From contig WNNJ02002165.1 in NCBI GenBank assembly GCA_012934845.2, forward strand, positions 1 to 64,000: DNA of 64,000 nt, read 5' to 3'. Source of the stretch: Pomphorhynchus laevis (lineage: Eukaryota > Acanthocephala > Palaeacanthocephala > Echinorhynchida > Pomphorhynchidae). The position numbers were made by a program, and so were the translations under genes. Positions 31,495 through 44,500 of the stretch are shown one piece after another (the stretch's first letter is position 1; every line of letters starts with the position of its first letter). Under the pieces are notes generated by a model. The model was not told the DNA's origin and made no database searches. It saw nothing but the letters and a program-made list of their open reading frames with translations.

Positions 31495-31830
31495 GGTATA
31501 ACCTTCAATCTACCTCCCTTAAGGGTAGAGAGGGCAAAGTCTTAAAAAGATGCTCGACACCATCAACAATCAATTCTGAGGAAAGCAAACGATTCGATAG
31601 TATTATCAAAGCGTTGTCCATCGAAGTGTCAACCATCTTCGCAAAAACTTGGCCCCTTTACTCTTAAAGGGGAATATTTAAACACTAACGATCTCCATTT
31701 CCCATTGAAAGAGGGATTAAGAGTTTTATTTTGCACTACTAAAATGTACCCTTAATTGAAGCGCTGGCTATCGAAGCGTCAAGCATCTCTCAAAGACTTC
31801 GCCCTCAAGGGAAAATATGTCTACGATCCT
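31495..31830. repeat. Small element with inverted and direct subrepeats
   Basis: 'gagggcaaagtctt..agatgctcgac' near 31530 is inverted relative to 'gtcaagcatctctcaaagac' near 31780. 'gcgttgtccatcgaagtgtc' near 31610 is a direct relative of 'gcgctggctatcgaagcgtc' near 31765. It looks like a foldback MITE-type sequence. A 90-bp block at 31850-31920 recurs at 32270-32335. Confidence 0.5.
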
Positions 31831-32462
31831 TTTTATTTATATATTGAATTTAAGTATAAATATGTCTACGATCGTTTTACAATGTAGAATTAAAAAATGT
31901 AAAAATATGCACATGTTATAAATAAATTGTTTTAAATAAAATTAAAAATTAAATAATTTTACTCGTATAAACAAGTATTGCTTCAAATTTTTAGGTATAT
32001 ACAAAATTATAATTAAGAATATAATTTCAAAAAACCAAATTGTTATGACGAGTATAAACTGCTTTTTATTTGAATTCTAATATTTTTGCAAAATAATAAT
32101 TTAATTATGCATTAATTATTAATTATTTTTATGATTTATAAATTATTTATGATTTATATGATTTATATTTTTAACATTTATGCGCGTAATTTCTTCCATA
32201 GCGAGTTTCAATATTTTAAATAATAATTGATCGATAAAATGCATGATTTTATCTACATATTGAATTAAAGTATAAAGATATGTTGACGATCGTTTTACAA
32301 TGTAGAATTAAAAATGTAAAAATATGCACATGTTATTATATGAAAATTTGTCTTAAATTTTAAACTTAATAACTATTTTGCTAAAATATTTGAACTCAAA
32401 AAAAAACCGTTCATATTCGTCAGAACAATGTGGTTGTTTGAACTTATATTCTTTATCATTAT

Positions 32463-33085
32463 CTTATCATTACAGTGTATTTTGTAAAATAAAAAATTTC
32501 ATAACGGTTTCTTCCACCAAACAAACAAGACCAGATTTTTCATACTCTCGTTAAAATGAGTAAAATTATTTAATTTTTTTAAATAATTAAAACTATTTTT
32601 TAGTACTTTAATTGATTTCTCCAAAAGAAATACTTCTAGATTCAAATCTTATCATTACAGTGTATTTTGTGAAATAAAAAATTTCATAACGGTTTCTTCC
32701 ACCAAACAAACAAGACCAGATTTTTCATACTAACGTTAAAATGAGTAAAATTATTTAATTTTTATTTTTTTAAAATAATTAAAACTATTTTTAGTACTTT
32801 AATTGATTTCTCCAAAAGAAATACTTCTAGAGTAAAATCTTATCATTACAGTGTATTTTGTGAAATAAAAAATTTCATAACGGTTTCTTCCACCAAACAA
32901 ACAAGACCAGATTTTTCATACTCACGTTAAAATGAGTAAAATTATTTAATTTTTTTAAATAATTAAAACTATTTTTAGTACTTTAATTGATTTCTCCAAA
33001 AGAAATACTTCTAGATTCAAATCTTATCATTACAGTGTATTTTGTGAAATAAAAAATTTCATAACGGTTTCTTGCACCAATTAAA
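32463..33085 (+). repeat. About 3.3 copies of a 184-191-bp tandem repeat
   Basis: 'cttatcattacagtgtattt' starts units at 32463, 32648, 32839 and 33023; the last is partial. Units contain 'ggtttcttccaccaaacaaa' and 'tgatttctccaaaagaaata'. Confidence 0.9.
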
Positions 33086-33124
33086 CAATACCCGCTTCTT
33101 TTTTTAACATAATCTTTTAATTAT

Positions 33125-33240
33125 GAGAAGAGTTTGTAAAGTAATTTTTTTCGAAGCAATTCAAATCATAAGAAGGTTGTAAAATAAAAAAATCACTTGG
33201 CTATTAATCAATAATAATGCAGCAAAAGCTTTATTTTTTT
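33125..33240 (+). repeat. Downstream copy of the BTB-BACK 3' UTR segment
   Basis: Matches 31228-31330 with about ten differences; see that entry. It sits just after the tandem array, so the array arose between the two copies or was duplicated with them. Confidence 0.65.
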
Positions 33241-33299
33241 AACAAAAATGGATACAATAAGTTCATTTAAATCAATATTAATATTATTAATATTAATAT

Positions 33300-34990
33300 T
33301 TATAGCTATATTAAAGAACTGCAGATTCAAGTAGATCATAATAAAAATAACGTAGATATATCCAATAGATTTTTTGAAAAACTATCGATAGAAATTGTTA
33401 AAGCAAAAAGCAATTACGGGAAAAATAAATTATGTAGTTCTCGCGGTTTACAATTTTGGAAAGGTGTAACTTCTCTAAAATGTTCTTCATCAAATTCTCT
33501 CTTATCACATCTCTCAACAACAGAGCTTCAAAGAACATTAGAAGTTACAAATAAGTCATTGTGCCCTGCTCTTTATGTTTAAAGATGGAGTTATCGTAAA
33601 ATGCTTAAAATTGTCAGAAGTTGTTCTTGTTTTAAAAGGTTCCATGAATATATCAGAACATAGCTTTAGACCTATAACGCTCATTCCTGCACTTTCAAAG
33701 TTGCTTGAAATTATTTTCAAAAGGAGAATTACTGATATATTTTTTTCAAGTTATTGACAATCACCAATATGTCTTCCGGCCTGGGAAAAGAACAAGTTAC
33801 GCTTTTCTTAGTATTCATCAATTTTGTCTAGATCATCTAGATTCAGGAAAATACCCGTTCGTTCAATTAATTCAAGCTGATATCAGTAAAGCATTTGACT
33901 CTGTTAGATTTCCTCTACTATTAGAAAAGTTAAAAAGTTGCGGTTTTCTAAACTGGCAGATAATGTTTTTGTCATCATAACTGTATGATAGACAACAATG
34001 TGTTAAGCATTTAGGTTTGAAATCTTCGTGGAGGAAAAACAGCTGCGGTGTACCACAAGGCAGTGTTATCTCACCACTACTTTTTAGTATATTTATGAGC
34101 GATTTTTCAGCTGCTCTAGTTCTTTATATATTAAGTATGCAGATGATCTGACGATCATTACTATTGCAAGCTCTCAATATTATTCTAACAACTCGTAGAA
34201 ATCGAAGTGGAAAATCTACACAAATGGTATAATATAAACTGCCTATGTCTCAATATGGCCAAGTCTAAAATAATTTTATTTTCGTTAAAGTCATCCATCC
34301 TTGTAGACGAACTTCCTAATTTTGATCTGACTAGAGTAACTGAATTGAAAATCTTAGGTTTAACATTTCAATCTAACCTATCTTGGAGAAAGCATATTCG
34401 TAAATAAGGGCAACTCGTATGTATTTTCTTCGTGAATTAAAACGATTAGGAGCTTGCCAGGATCAATTAGTTCTATTTTACAATTCATGCATACTCTCGA
34501 TCCTTACGTAAGGTTATCCAACTTTTTGCACATTGTCCCAAAGGGAGCGTAGTACGCTTATGAGAATTCACAGTAAAGCTCAATCAATATGTGGATGGGA
34601 GTTGCCTATATTTGATGCAATTCTAGTCAATATTTCCAAGAAACAGGCAAACTCGAACTTTCTTCAAAAGCTTACTGAACAGTCTTATTTATGTCACACC
34701 AATAATCATTTATACTCAGCTGCTCTACGATCAAATCGTAAGTGGGCAACAGCTTGTTGTAGGAGAGAACATCTAAAAAATAGCTTTCTCTACCGGGCTC
34801 TTGATTACATAAATTCGTGTAGAAAATAAACTTCGGGTCTTTAAAGTAGTTCGCGTTCCAAATATGAAACTACCATTTATTTGGCTATTTATTGTTATCA
34901 ATTTGTACAATGAAAGTGTTACAAAAAGCGAAGATATCCGCTATTTGGGTTTTTTGATAAATAAAAGATCTTGAATTGAATTGAATTGAA
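33300..34990 (+). mobile_element. Decayed LINE with GAATT-repeat tail
   Basis: Fragments in several frames follow ORF2 order: LQFWKGVTSL near 33450; FRPITLIPALSKLLEIIFKR near 33670; FRPGKRTSYAFLSIHQF near 33775; QADISKAFDSVRFPLL near 33870; GVPQGSVISPLLFSIFMSDF near 34050; and the thumb LNMAKSKIILF near 34250 and KILGLTFQSNLSW near 34350. The C-terminus (34533-34829) ends in NSFLYRALDYINSC. The YADD region is disrupted (YILSMQMI in frame). The 3' end has AATAAAAGATCTTGAATT followed by about four GAATT units. The endonuclease is missing. There are at least five breaks in the frame. Confidence 0.75.
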
Positions 34991-35559
34991 TTAAAGAAAA
35001 GAGCTATTTGATATGCATAAAAAATAAAACCTGATATCGCTTTGTATCGCTTTCTTATAGAGAAAGCGATACAATAAATTTAATTGAATCCGAAAAGATT
35101 TTATTTCTAAGCAGAAATAAATTTCGTTTGTGGGAATTATTTGTAAAGCTCTGAATATGAAGCTTTTGCGAGCTTTCTCGGCTCTAGCACATTTTACAAA
35201 TCCTTTCTTGATGAATGAGTAGATAGTGAAAATAAATAATCAATATTATGGTTAATATTGATATAATAATTTTGTCCATAACAGAGCCAAATATAAGAGC
35301 TCAATACTACACATTGATTTTCATCTTTTGTGAATGTTATTAAGTTCGCTGAAACCACGTATAATTCCGAATGTAAAGATAATATAATTTAAATATAAAA
35401 GTAAAGAAAATACAATTCAAAATTAAAAAATAATAATAATTACGTGAAAATCACATAGTTAACGCTTTACGAAAAAAAATTAGGTTGTGAAATATCTTTT
35501 GGATAAAAACGTATAATTTATTAAAAACTTTTGGATAAAAACGTATAATAAAATGGATG
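34991..35559. other. AT-rich spacer
   Basis: No gene recognised between the GAATT-tailed LINE and the R copy. Confidence 0.35.
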
Positions 35560-35673
35560 GATGATAAATAACGATAACTTTATGGATGGATAATAGATAA
35601 TATACTTTGTATTAGAATAAGTTACTATATAATCAAATTTCATCAGAAGAAATACATCATTAGCATGTATTTG

Positions 35674-35684
35674 ACCCCGCTGCT
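35674..35684 (+). repeat. Left 11-bp target-site duplication
   Basis: 'accccgctgct', exact match to 39525-39535. Confidence 0.9.
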
Positions 35685-35744
35685 TGATTTCGAGGATCAA
35701 ACAATTCGAAAACAAGAATATTCCAAAAAAACACTGATACTTCA

Positions 35745-36641
35745 ATGAATTCAGATGGAAAGAAGGTATTTTCTAACTTTAAATCGACATTACAAGACTT
35801 TCAGGTAAGTGATGTTTCAGTTAACATAAATTCTGACTCGGGGGATCTCCCCCCGTTACGAAAACAAAACAATTTGGCGATTATTATGGCCACCAAGCCC
35901 ACCGAAAGGCATTTGTTATTCAATGTTTTTCTACGAAAGTTTGTACAAGACTACCCAAACAGGGTAGTCTTCAATAATATCAAGATAATATCAAATTCAT
36001 TAAGAATTTCGTTCGCTACCCACGATCTGATGGTAGCTTATAAATCTTACTACGATAAACATCTGTCCCAATTGGGAACATTAGAGCTAAAGCCTATCCA
36101 GGCTACATTAAAAGTCACTAATTTTCCTCAGTTTTTGGATGCTAAAGACACTGAGATTCTCAAAAAACAATATAAACTCGGCTCAATTCGGACTTTAAAT
36201 TCCAAATCCGGGGACGCTCTCCCAGTGGCGTTCGTCACCTGCGATGTTGATAACGCACACACCTTGTGCACAAATTCAGTTAATCCCTTTATAGGATATA
36301 ATTTAAAGTTCTCAATCATAGAAACAAACAACTTGACGTTTCCTCATTGTAATCATTGTCATAGGTGGGGGCATTGGGCCTCCACTTGTTAAGAATTAAA
36401 AATATGCGGCGTCTGCACGAACGCTCTATGCCCCTCCTTGTCGAGTGGTGACAGATGCGATGCCAATCCGGTCTGTTGTAACTGTGGCGGAGATCACCCG
36501 GCGTGGTCCCACCGTTGCCGATCCTTTAAAGAATATCGAAACAAGTATATGCCAGTTGCTTCTTCCCCTAACAAAAGCTATGCCAAAGTCACGACCGATA
36601 GTTCCTCCGATTCAGTTTCCAACAAAGATTTACTATACTAA
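35745..36641 (+). pseudogene. ORF1 (Gag-like, zinc knuckles) of I/Jockey-like LINE
   Basis: Starts at an ATG and reads through residues typical of a non-LTR Gag domain (LFNVFLRKFVQDYPNRVVFN, LGTLELKPIQATLKVTNFP, SVNPFIGYNLKFSI). It then has CNHCHRWGHWASTC, a CX2CX4HX4C knuckle. One in-frame TAA (36390-36392) follows, after which the same frame continues with CGVC..., CCNCGGDHPAWSHRC and ends at 36641. A shifted frame from about 36660 to 36910 (APPVPSEVAIP, KIGKLLNLALGNEDIALGVA) looks like the original C-terminus. The protein would bind element RNA. It is lightly damaged. Confidence 0.8.
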
Positions 36642-36942
36642 TTGGATAACACAAAAAAGACGATTTTAGCACAAATCCAGCAAATGCTGGCCCCCTTCTA
36701 GGGGCCCTCCTTTCGGCGCCGCCAGTACCGTCCGAAGTTGCTATTCCTAAATCAAAGAAAAGGGGCGCGTCCGCCCGGACAGTCCCCCCAATAAAAATTG
36801 GAAAGCTCCTGAATTTGGCCTTGGGAAATGAAGATATTGCTCTAGGGGTTGCGACCCTGGATGGAGCTAGTGGTGGGAAGGGCAACCTTCCCGCGCCTAG
36901 CTCTGTCTAAGATAGCTTCCCCCGTCCATCTTATCTAACACA

Positions 36943-39411
36943 ATGGTGAGTAAACCCGAGCCTTTTTCACTGAATATCATTCAGTGGAATTCGGGAGGTG
37001 CTTCTGCCCTTAGACTTCTATCTGGTAGAGACGCAGATGTTATAGTCCTTCAGGAGACGCGGTCTATCCGTCTCCCCCAGGACCTTACTCGATTTATCCC
37101 AAAGCATATATGTTCCCACTATACTCCGTATATAACCCCACCACACTCCTCTTCGTCTCAAGGACTCTTGACCTTAGTTAAATCCTCATTAAGATCCTCC
37201 CTCCTATTAAACTTTACTTGTCCAGCCATGTCTTGTTTAGTAGTTTCACTTAGTAAGAACGGTAAACGCCTCAGTCTAGCCAATGTCTACATCCGTCCAG
37301 GGGAAATTCACAAGAACCGTGAACTCCTGGATAGTATTATTGACAGCGGTTATGACATGATACTTGGGGATTTTAACGACAGAACTGGTCGTTGGATCAA
37401 TGCAGCACTTCGCAGAGCTAGGAATGGTTATCTTATTCACAAACCACCATCCCCTACCTTTCATTGCACATCAACAAATTCAATCCTCGACATTTTACTG
37501 CTTCACTCGAGGTGGCTGTTAAAACCCCTCTGCACGGAGCAGTCGCGCCAGCAATTGTCCACCTCTCATGACCTCATTCGTTGGAGGATAGAGGAGGATA
37601 CGTTGCTGAGAAGGAGGTTTCACTTTGATCCGATCAGAGTGGCCTTCTTTCAGGCGGCAATCCGACTCTTCCCCAGAATAGGAAATGAGAGTTTAACCGA
37701 ATTCAATACCTACCTCTCTTCGCAAGCTACTGCGATTCTATCGACTACCTATAAAGGTCGTATATACAATCCCACTCCGACGAAACTCAAGGTCCTAGCA
37801 AAATTACTGAACCTCCCCAATCTCTCTGCTTCCGCCAAACAGGCCCTCTCGAATGAATACTGGAGCACTAGATACAGGTTCCAGCTGAGTAGGGATAGGA
37901 CGAGTATAGCTCGTCTTAATCCTTCTCAGTCTTCCTTTTGGAAGATTTTCAAGAAGGAGAAGTTTGTTTGCTGGAAGGATAGAGCATTGAGTTGGATAGG
38001 GAATGTAGGCCTTGAAAAAGTTTTGGAGGAGTCACTAGCCCTACACAACTATGGAGCCACTCAATCACCTCAACCAATCCCGCCTTGGTGTAACTTCAGG
38101 AGTAGGGATATATCTGTTACGGATATTCTTAACTTCTGGGTTCCACTCCCGGGCACCTCCAAATCCTTCGCTCCACTTTCTTCTCGTGTCTGTCAGCTTT
38201 TGACAGCTGATCAGAGAAGAGAGGTGGCCGTCTCAATGCTTTTAGCATCCCCATCCGATGTAGCAGGCATCAATAATAGTAAGCGAATTTTTCTTCCTAA
38301 GAAAAAATCCTGCTCATGCCCTAAAGATCTGCGACCCATTTCGATTCAAAATGCCCTCATATCGATTTACGAAAAAGCGCTTGCGCGTAAAATCCGCGAC
38401 CATTTAAGTAGGCGTAATTTGATCCCTCCAAGCTTTCATGGGTTCGTCAAAGGTCGCTCGGTCCATTCAGCAGTTGGTGAGGTGGAGCAGTTTTGTCGGG
38501 ATAATAGCCATCGTCTAGTTGTGGCTGTTTTCCTTGACTTTTCTGCTGCATTTGACCGCATCTCCATTCCTTTTGTGATCTCTTCTCTCAGGTCCCTCGG
38601 GTTGCCTGCGAGAATTGTGAACAGGGTGGAGATCCTGCTGTATACCAAGCGATTTTACTATGAAGACGACCCTGATGCACGTCAGTTCTACCCTATCACT
38701 GGTGTACCTCAAGGATCCCCACTTTCTCCTATCTTATATCTTGCTGCCTCTATTAATCTATTCAAAATATTTAAACGCGAATAACGTCTTGTGGTGTACG
38801 CTGATGACACCACAGCCCTGTTCACTGGACACAGGTGTAAAGACGTAGTCTCTGACATCAGCCGTTTCTTTTTAAGATTAAAAGATCAGTTACCCATATA
38901 TAACCTTATTTTAAACTCCGCCAAATCGCAGGTGGTTGTCTTTCATGGATCACCTGCGACGAAGCAAAAACTTAAGAGATTAGCACTCTCTGCGCTCTCC
39001 TCCATTTTTGCCTCAGAACCACTGCCCACCTTTACAAGTCGAGTAAAATACCTGGGGTTCACCGTTACGGTGAACTGGTCAGGGAAAGCTGACCTGGATA
39101 GACTCAAACGTATGTTGAAGAAAGCTAGGTGGGCCCTGAAACGGGCTCAGCATTTGTCGTTGAATGGGAAATCCCAAGTGCGCCTTTGGGGCACTTGGGC
39201 TATCTCGGGATTAGTCTTCTTTTCAAGAGGACGTCCCCCAGAGCAAAGACTAAGGTTTCTTAAGCTCCTCGTCTCGCGGTTACCCAGCATAGTCCGCACC
39301 GACTGGACTCTTCGGGGAGTGAAAGACCCCGGTTGGTTCAGTCGGAAGGCGGCGTGTTGGATAGGTTGGAAGGCTCAGATCCCTCTGGATTTGAGGCTGA
39401 AATATCAGTAA
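36943..39411 (+). pseudogene. ORF2 (endonuclease + reverse transcriptase) of I/Jockey-like LINE
   Basis: A single frame of 823 codons with just one in-frame stop. Residues ~8-200 form the AP-like endonuclease: NIIQWNSGG, VIVLQETRS, LANVYIRPGEIHKN, MILGDFNDRTGRW and the STNSILDILL block. RT follows: KDLRPISIQNALISIYEKAL, FHGFVKGRS, VAVFLDFSAAFDRISIPFV, TGVPQGSPLSPILYL, and catalytic VVYADDTTALF, then ILNSAKSQVVVF and VKYLGFTVTV. The stop (TAA, 38782-38784) lies five codons before YADD. The copy at 44.6 kb has CAA at this place, so a single C-to-T change is likely. No RNase H domain is visible. It ends at a TAA (39409-39411). Confidence 0.9.
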
Positions 39412-39524
39412 GAAGACTTGAATAGAAAAGATAGAGATTCTTGTTTTTCTTTTTTGACTTACTTTTTTAATCACATTATTTATCACTGTTTTTTGTACTA
39501 GTAAGAAAATCTTATTATTATTAT

Positions 39525-39535
39525 ACCCCGCTGCT
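39525..39535 (+). repeat. Right 11-bp target-site duplication
   Basis: 'accccgctgct', immediately after the TTA-repeat 3' end of the LINE. Confidence 0.9.
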
Positions 39536-39835
39536 ATGTTGTGTCGAGGAATAGGGGCCGAAACCTGATAGCATAGTAGTTCCTCCTTATGACCTAAATC
39601 CTTATTCTGATGTATCGTCTGTTATTTATTAGTCAATTCATAAAAATGACGTTTATTTTAAATTTCAATTTTTTATTTTAACTTGATTAAAATTATAGAA
39701 AATCTAAAAACAATTATTAATTTTATTATTTAATTATTAAATGTTGATTTAGCATCATTATGTTTTGTTTATTTTATAATTATATTAAATACGTAGACTC
39801 AGTTAGCTGATTTGATTTGCTATTATAATACTTCG

Positions 39836-40830
39836 TAATAGTTGTAAAATAAAATTTTTAATCCATTTTTCTGAAAAGCAGTTAAGTACCAAAAATTTAT
39901 ATTCATAGCCAACAATTCAACATCTAAGTTTGATGTGTTTGTTATTTTGATTACTATATTACTGGAAATGCTTGTTTTCGCAAAGCCTCAAGTATGAATG
40001 GTTTTCGCAAGGTCTGGTTGGTTCAGTGTGGAAGCATGACATGGTTTAATGTGCAAACATGACATCAAAATTAAATCCAACAGATTGAAATATCAGCTGA
40101 ATACATTTTTGAATATTCACATTAATATATTTAATCTTCAAAAAATCTTGTACTGTCGGCGGGCATTCAAAATTGTTTACGAAATCAAATATTTAAATTA
40201 AATTATAAAAACCTAAGGTTATGTTTCCTCGGCAAAGAATTTATTGTCCTACTTTAGAATTTCTTGAACATCATAGGAGAAATAGAGTCATCAACAATAG
40301 GTCAAATAATAATTTTATAATGTAAGTTTAATCACAATATAATAAGAATTGCAATTAAATAAAATTTAATTTAACAATAAAAATAAATAATAAATAATAA
40401 TTAAAATAAATAATTAATCATTTAAATGGTTAATTTTAAATAAATGGTTAATTTTAAATTTTAAAACATTTTAAACATTCAAATTATTATTTGAGTCCAA
40501 AGACTAATTAAAAATTATAGTTATATTATAGGAAATAGTTTTATGATTACAATTCGATCAAATTTTATAAAATAATATCTAATAATATAATATTTTCTGA
40601 TAATAATATTTTCTGATATTTCTAATATTTCTGATAATAATATTTTCTGATATAATCTGACAATAAAATCTCATAATATAATCTGATATTATAATTATAT
40701 CTTATTATATAATATTCTATAAAATAAATTATATATTTGCCATATCGTTAGATATATTTAATATTATATTATATTTAATATCACTTTAATATTAAGGTAA
40801 GTCATATGATTCGAATGCTATATGATACAA
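39836..40830. other. AT-rich spacer
   Basis: No gene seen. Low-complexity 'taataatattttctgata' runs near 40570-40660. Confidence 0.4.
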
Positions 40831-40834
40831 TCCC

Positions 40835-40990
40835 TGCATGATTCGATCACTATTTGCTTCGATCCGTGCATGGTTCGATCACTATTTGCTTCGATCCGTG
40901 CATGGTTCGATCACTATATAATTTGATCACAATATAATTCGATCATAATTTGTTTCAATCACTATATGATTCGATCACCATATAATTCAA
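40835..40990 (+). repeat. Short 'ttcgatcactat' minisatellite
   Basis: A 32-bp unit 'gcttcgatccgtgcatggtt' + 'cgatcactattt' occurs twice. Shorter variants (gattcgatcac, aattcgatcat) follow on both sides. Confidence 0.75.
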
Positions 40991-41587
40991 AACTAGATAT
41001 TCTCTGTCTAGCGTAGATAAGCCGTAAATGCAAAAAGAGTGTCGAATATCGCAAACACGAATGTATAGTGATGTTTTAGTGATTGAGCAAACTTACTTAT
41101 TAATTTAAATAAGTAGAATTATTTAATTTTATAGTTTATAAATGATTATTGGTAATTATCTTGGTATCGATTAGTAAAATAATCGATTAATTTTTACATT
41201 TAAAAATTATAAGAAATAGAAAATTTAAATTATTAAAATTTAAGAATTTATTAATTTTATTAAGAATTAAGAAAATTTTATAATTATAAATTTAATAATT
41301 TTATTTTTAAATTATAAAATAAAATTATAAAATTCTTAAATTATTTGAAAAATAATTTTTTAGGACAAAATAATTAGGATCGTAATTAAATATTTATTTT
41401 AGTTTATACTTGGGTATAATATACCTTTTGAAATTGAAATTCATGCCAAAATTACTTTAATTTAAAAAGTTATGCAAACATCGTTTGTAATTCTGCAAAC
41501 GAAAACTGTTCAAAAACTCATCGCATGTTTAATCGATGTATAAACGATGCAAACAGAATGCTAAGTCATGCGAAGTGAAGTAACAAT
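40991..41587. other. AT-rich spacer
   Basis: No gene. Near 41475-41560 'aaacatcgtttgtaattctg' and 'taaacgatgcaaacagaatg' form an imperfect inverted repeat close to the 5' end of the LINE copy. Confidence 0.35.
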
Positions 41588-44500
41588 CGAAGGATCAGAG
41601 AAGAACGAAATGCAAGCAAATTTGGATAATTTTTTGGAAGAACATAAGGTATCATCTACTTTTTCTACGAACGAGGTAAGATATTTGTTAACCTTCACTG
41701 GGAATGATGGTATTGGGGAACTTCCCCTTTTTCCATAAAGTAAAAAATCTGATAATTATCAAACTTTCTGGGCCTCAAGTGCGCCATAACTTATGCAATC
41801 TATTTCTGGGAAAATACACTGAAAAATTCAACAACAGAATCTTGTTTAATTCAGTAAAATATTTCGAAACAGAGATAAAAATTTCATTCGTATCTTATTA
41901 CCTTGCCAAGGATTACGAGGAATTCTTCAAAAGAGATCTCTCGCACTTAGGATATCTACAATACAAGCCAATTTTGGCTTCACTTAAAATTAATTATCTT
42001 CATCTACACCTTGAGGAAAAATATATCGATTTTTTAAAACAATGTTATAATATCTCTGACTTCAGGACGGTAACGGGGAGGAATGACTTTTCCCTACTGA
42101 TTGCCTTCGTCACAGTCCCTCTTGATACGACTGATACGCTAACTAAATCTGCTTGTAACCCCTTTTTGGGGCACAATCTGAAGTTTACTCTACTAACTTC
42201 AGACGACATGACTTTCCTCACTGCAACACTTGCAACCAATGGGTCCATCGGGACTCTGGGTGTGGTAAGGCCAGTTCTTGTGGGGTTTGCGGCTTGTCCA
42301 TCCTCCTGCCCAAGGGAAGTGATCGGACTCACCAAAGTTCTCCAACTGCGGTGAAGCACACCCGGCATGGTCAATAAAATGTATGGAATTTAAAAATTAC
42401 AGATCCCGACACCTCTCCTTCAACCCAAAAAATATTAAACGCGCTAGCTTTAGAGCAGCAGCTGGTAGAATGAATGATAGCGATATTTTACAGCTTATCA
42501 ACGCTACTAGCCGATAGATTTTTCAGCAATTGGAGTCGCTGTTCAAGAAACATGGTGCATCGTTCCTCTCGACTCCAGTTATTACTGTCCCTCCGGCATT
42601 AAAGGAATAAAAAAAGAGGAGTTTCTGCTCCGAAAGTTCTACGGGTCAAGATAGGAAAACTTATTAAGTCTAAGACTGGATAGGTTGCGGTAATATTGAG
42701 AAATGAAGAAACGACCCGTGGGCAAGTGTCTTCTGGCATGTGGTAGAAAGGTACTCTGTATCTAACGCAATACAGAGTACTCGTGAGCCTTTTTCACTGA
42801 ATATTCTTTAGTGGAATTCTGGAGGTGCTTCTGCCCTTAGACTTCTATCCGGTAGAGATGCAGATGTTATAGTCCTTCAGGAAACGCGGTCTATCCGTTT
42901 CCCCCAGGACATTACTCGATTCATCCCTAAACACATTTATTCCCACTATACTCTGTACATAACCCCACCTCACTCCTCTTCATCTCAAGGTCTTCTAACC
43001 ATATTGAAATGCTCCCTAAGATCCTACCTCTTGCTAAACTTATCTTGTCCAGCCCTGTCTTGCTTTGCTATATCATTCTGTAATAACGGTAAACGCCTCA
43101 GTCTAGCCAATATTTACATCCGTCCAGGTGAGATTCACAAGAACCGTGACCTCCTGGATAGGATTTTAGATAGTGGCTATGACATGGTACTTGGTGATTT
43201 CAATGATAGAACTGGTCGTTGGATTAATGCAGCACCCCCGCAGAGCCAGGAACGACGATCTTATTAATAAACCACCGTCCCCTACCTTTCATTGCACATC
43301 AACGAACTCACTCCTCGACATACTACTGCTTAATAAGAGGTGGTGGTTGAAACCCCTCTGCACTGAGCAGTCGCGCCAACATCTGACCACCCCCTCATGA
43401 CCTAATTCGTTAGTGGATTTAAGAGGATACGTTGCTTCGTAGGAGATTCCACTTTGACCCCATCAGAGTTGCTTTCTTTCAGACAGCTATACAACGCTTT
43501 CCCCGAATTGGGAATGATAGTCTGACCGAATTTAATTCCTGCCTCTCTTCGCAAGCTACCGCGTTGCTCTCGACTACCTATAAAGGTCGTATCTACAGTC
43601 TCACGCCGACAAAACTCAAGACCTTAGCTTATATGCTGCGTCTGCCCAATCTCTCTGTTTCTGATAGACAGGCTCTCTCGAATGAATATTAGAGCACTAG
43701 ATATAGGTTCCAACTGGGTAAGGATAGGGCAAGCATTGCTTCCCTTAATTTAGGTCAGTCTTCCTTTTGAAAGATTTTCAAGAAGGATAAATTTGTCTGT
43801 TGGACGTATAGAGCATTGGGTTAGATTGGTAGTAACGGTCTTGATATAGTTTTAGAGAAGTCGCTATCCCTACATAATTACGGAGCCACTCAATCACTTC
43901 AACAAATCCCGCCTTGTAGAGGACTTCAGGAGTAAAGACCTATCTGTCACAGATATCCTTAAATCCAAGGGTCCCCTCCTAGGCGCCTCCAAATCCGTCG
44001 CTCCACTTTCTTCTCGGGTCGGTCAGTTTTTGACAGCCGAACAAAGATGAGAAGTGGCCGTCACAATGCTATCAGCCTCCCCTTCTGATGAGGCCAGCAT
44101 CAACATTAGTCGTAGAATGTTTATACCTAAAAGAAATCCGTTCTCCTGCCCTAAAGAACAGCGGCCCATTTCGATACAAAACTCCCTCATATCCATTTAC
44201 AAAAAAGCGCTTGCGCGTAAAATTCGCGACCATCTATGTAAGTGAAATTTAATCTCGCCGGGTTTTTATGGGCTTGTTAAAGGTCGCTTGGTCCATTTAG
44301 CAATTGGTAAGGTGCAGCAGTTCTGCCATGATAATATGCATCATCTCGTTGTAGCTGTTTTCCTTGAGTTTTCTGCTGCATTTGACCGTATCTCCATACC
44401 CTTCGTTTTCTTCTCGCTTAGGTCTCTTGGGTTGTCTGCGAGAATTGTTAACAGGATGGATATTTTGTTGTAAACCAAGCGATTCTTCTATGAAGACGAC

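Larger units (their letters stand above)
35685..39524 (+). mobile_element. I/Jockey-like LINE, nearly intact
   Basis: A 3.84-kb two-ORF non-LTR element bounded by a perfect 11-bp duplication inside an R repeat, ending in a short TTA repeat (cttattattattat). Gag-like ORF1 is 35745-36641 plus a shifted tail; ORF2 with AP-like endonuclease and RT is 36943-39411. The 3' end in triplet repeats recalls I-clade elements. The few breaks and perfect TSD suggest recent insertion. A diverged copy is at 41588-45350 and an endonuclease scrap at 5380. Confidence 0.9.
35560..39835 (-). repeat. R repeat copy (reverse orientation), split by the I/Jockey-like LINE
   Basis: Left part 35560-35684 and right part 39525-39835. 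Joining the flanks at the duplicated 11 bp gives 'gtatttgaccccgctgct' followed by 'atgttg...ataggggccga'. This is the expected reverse complement of intact R copies (compare 780-830 and 12290-12350). The right part ends with 'acgtagactcagttagctga' near 39790. Confidence 0.85.
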
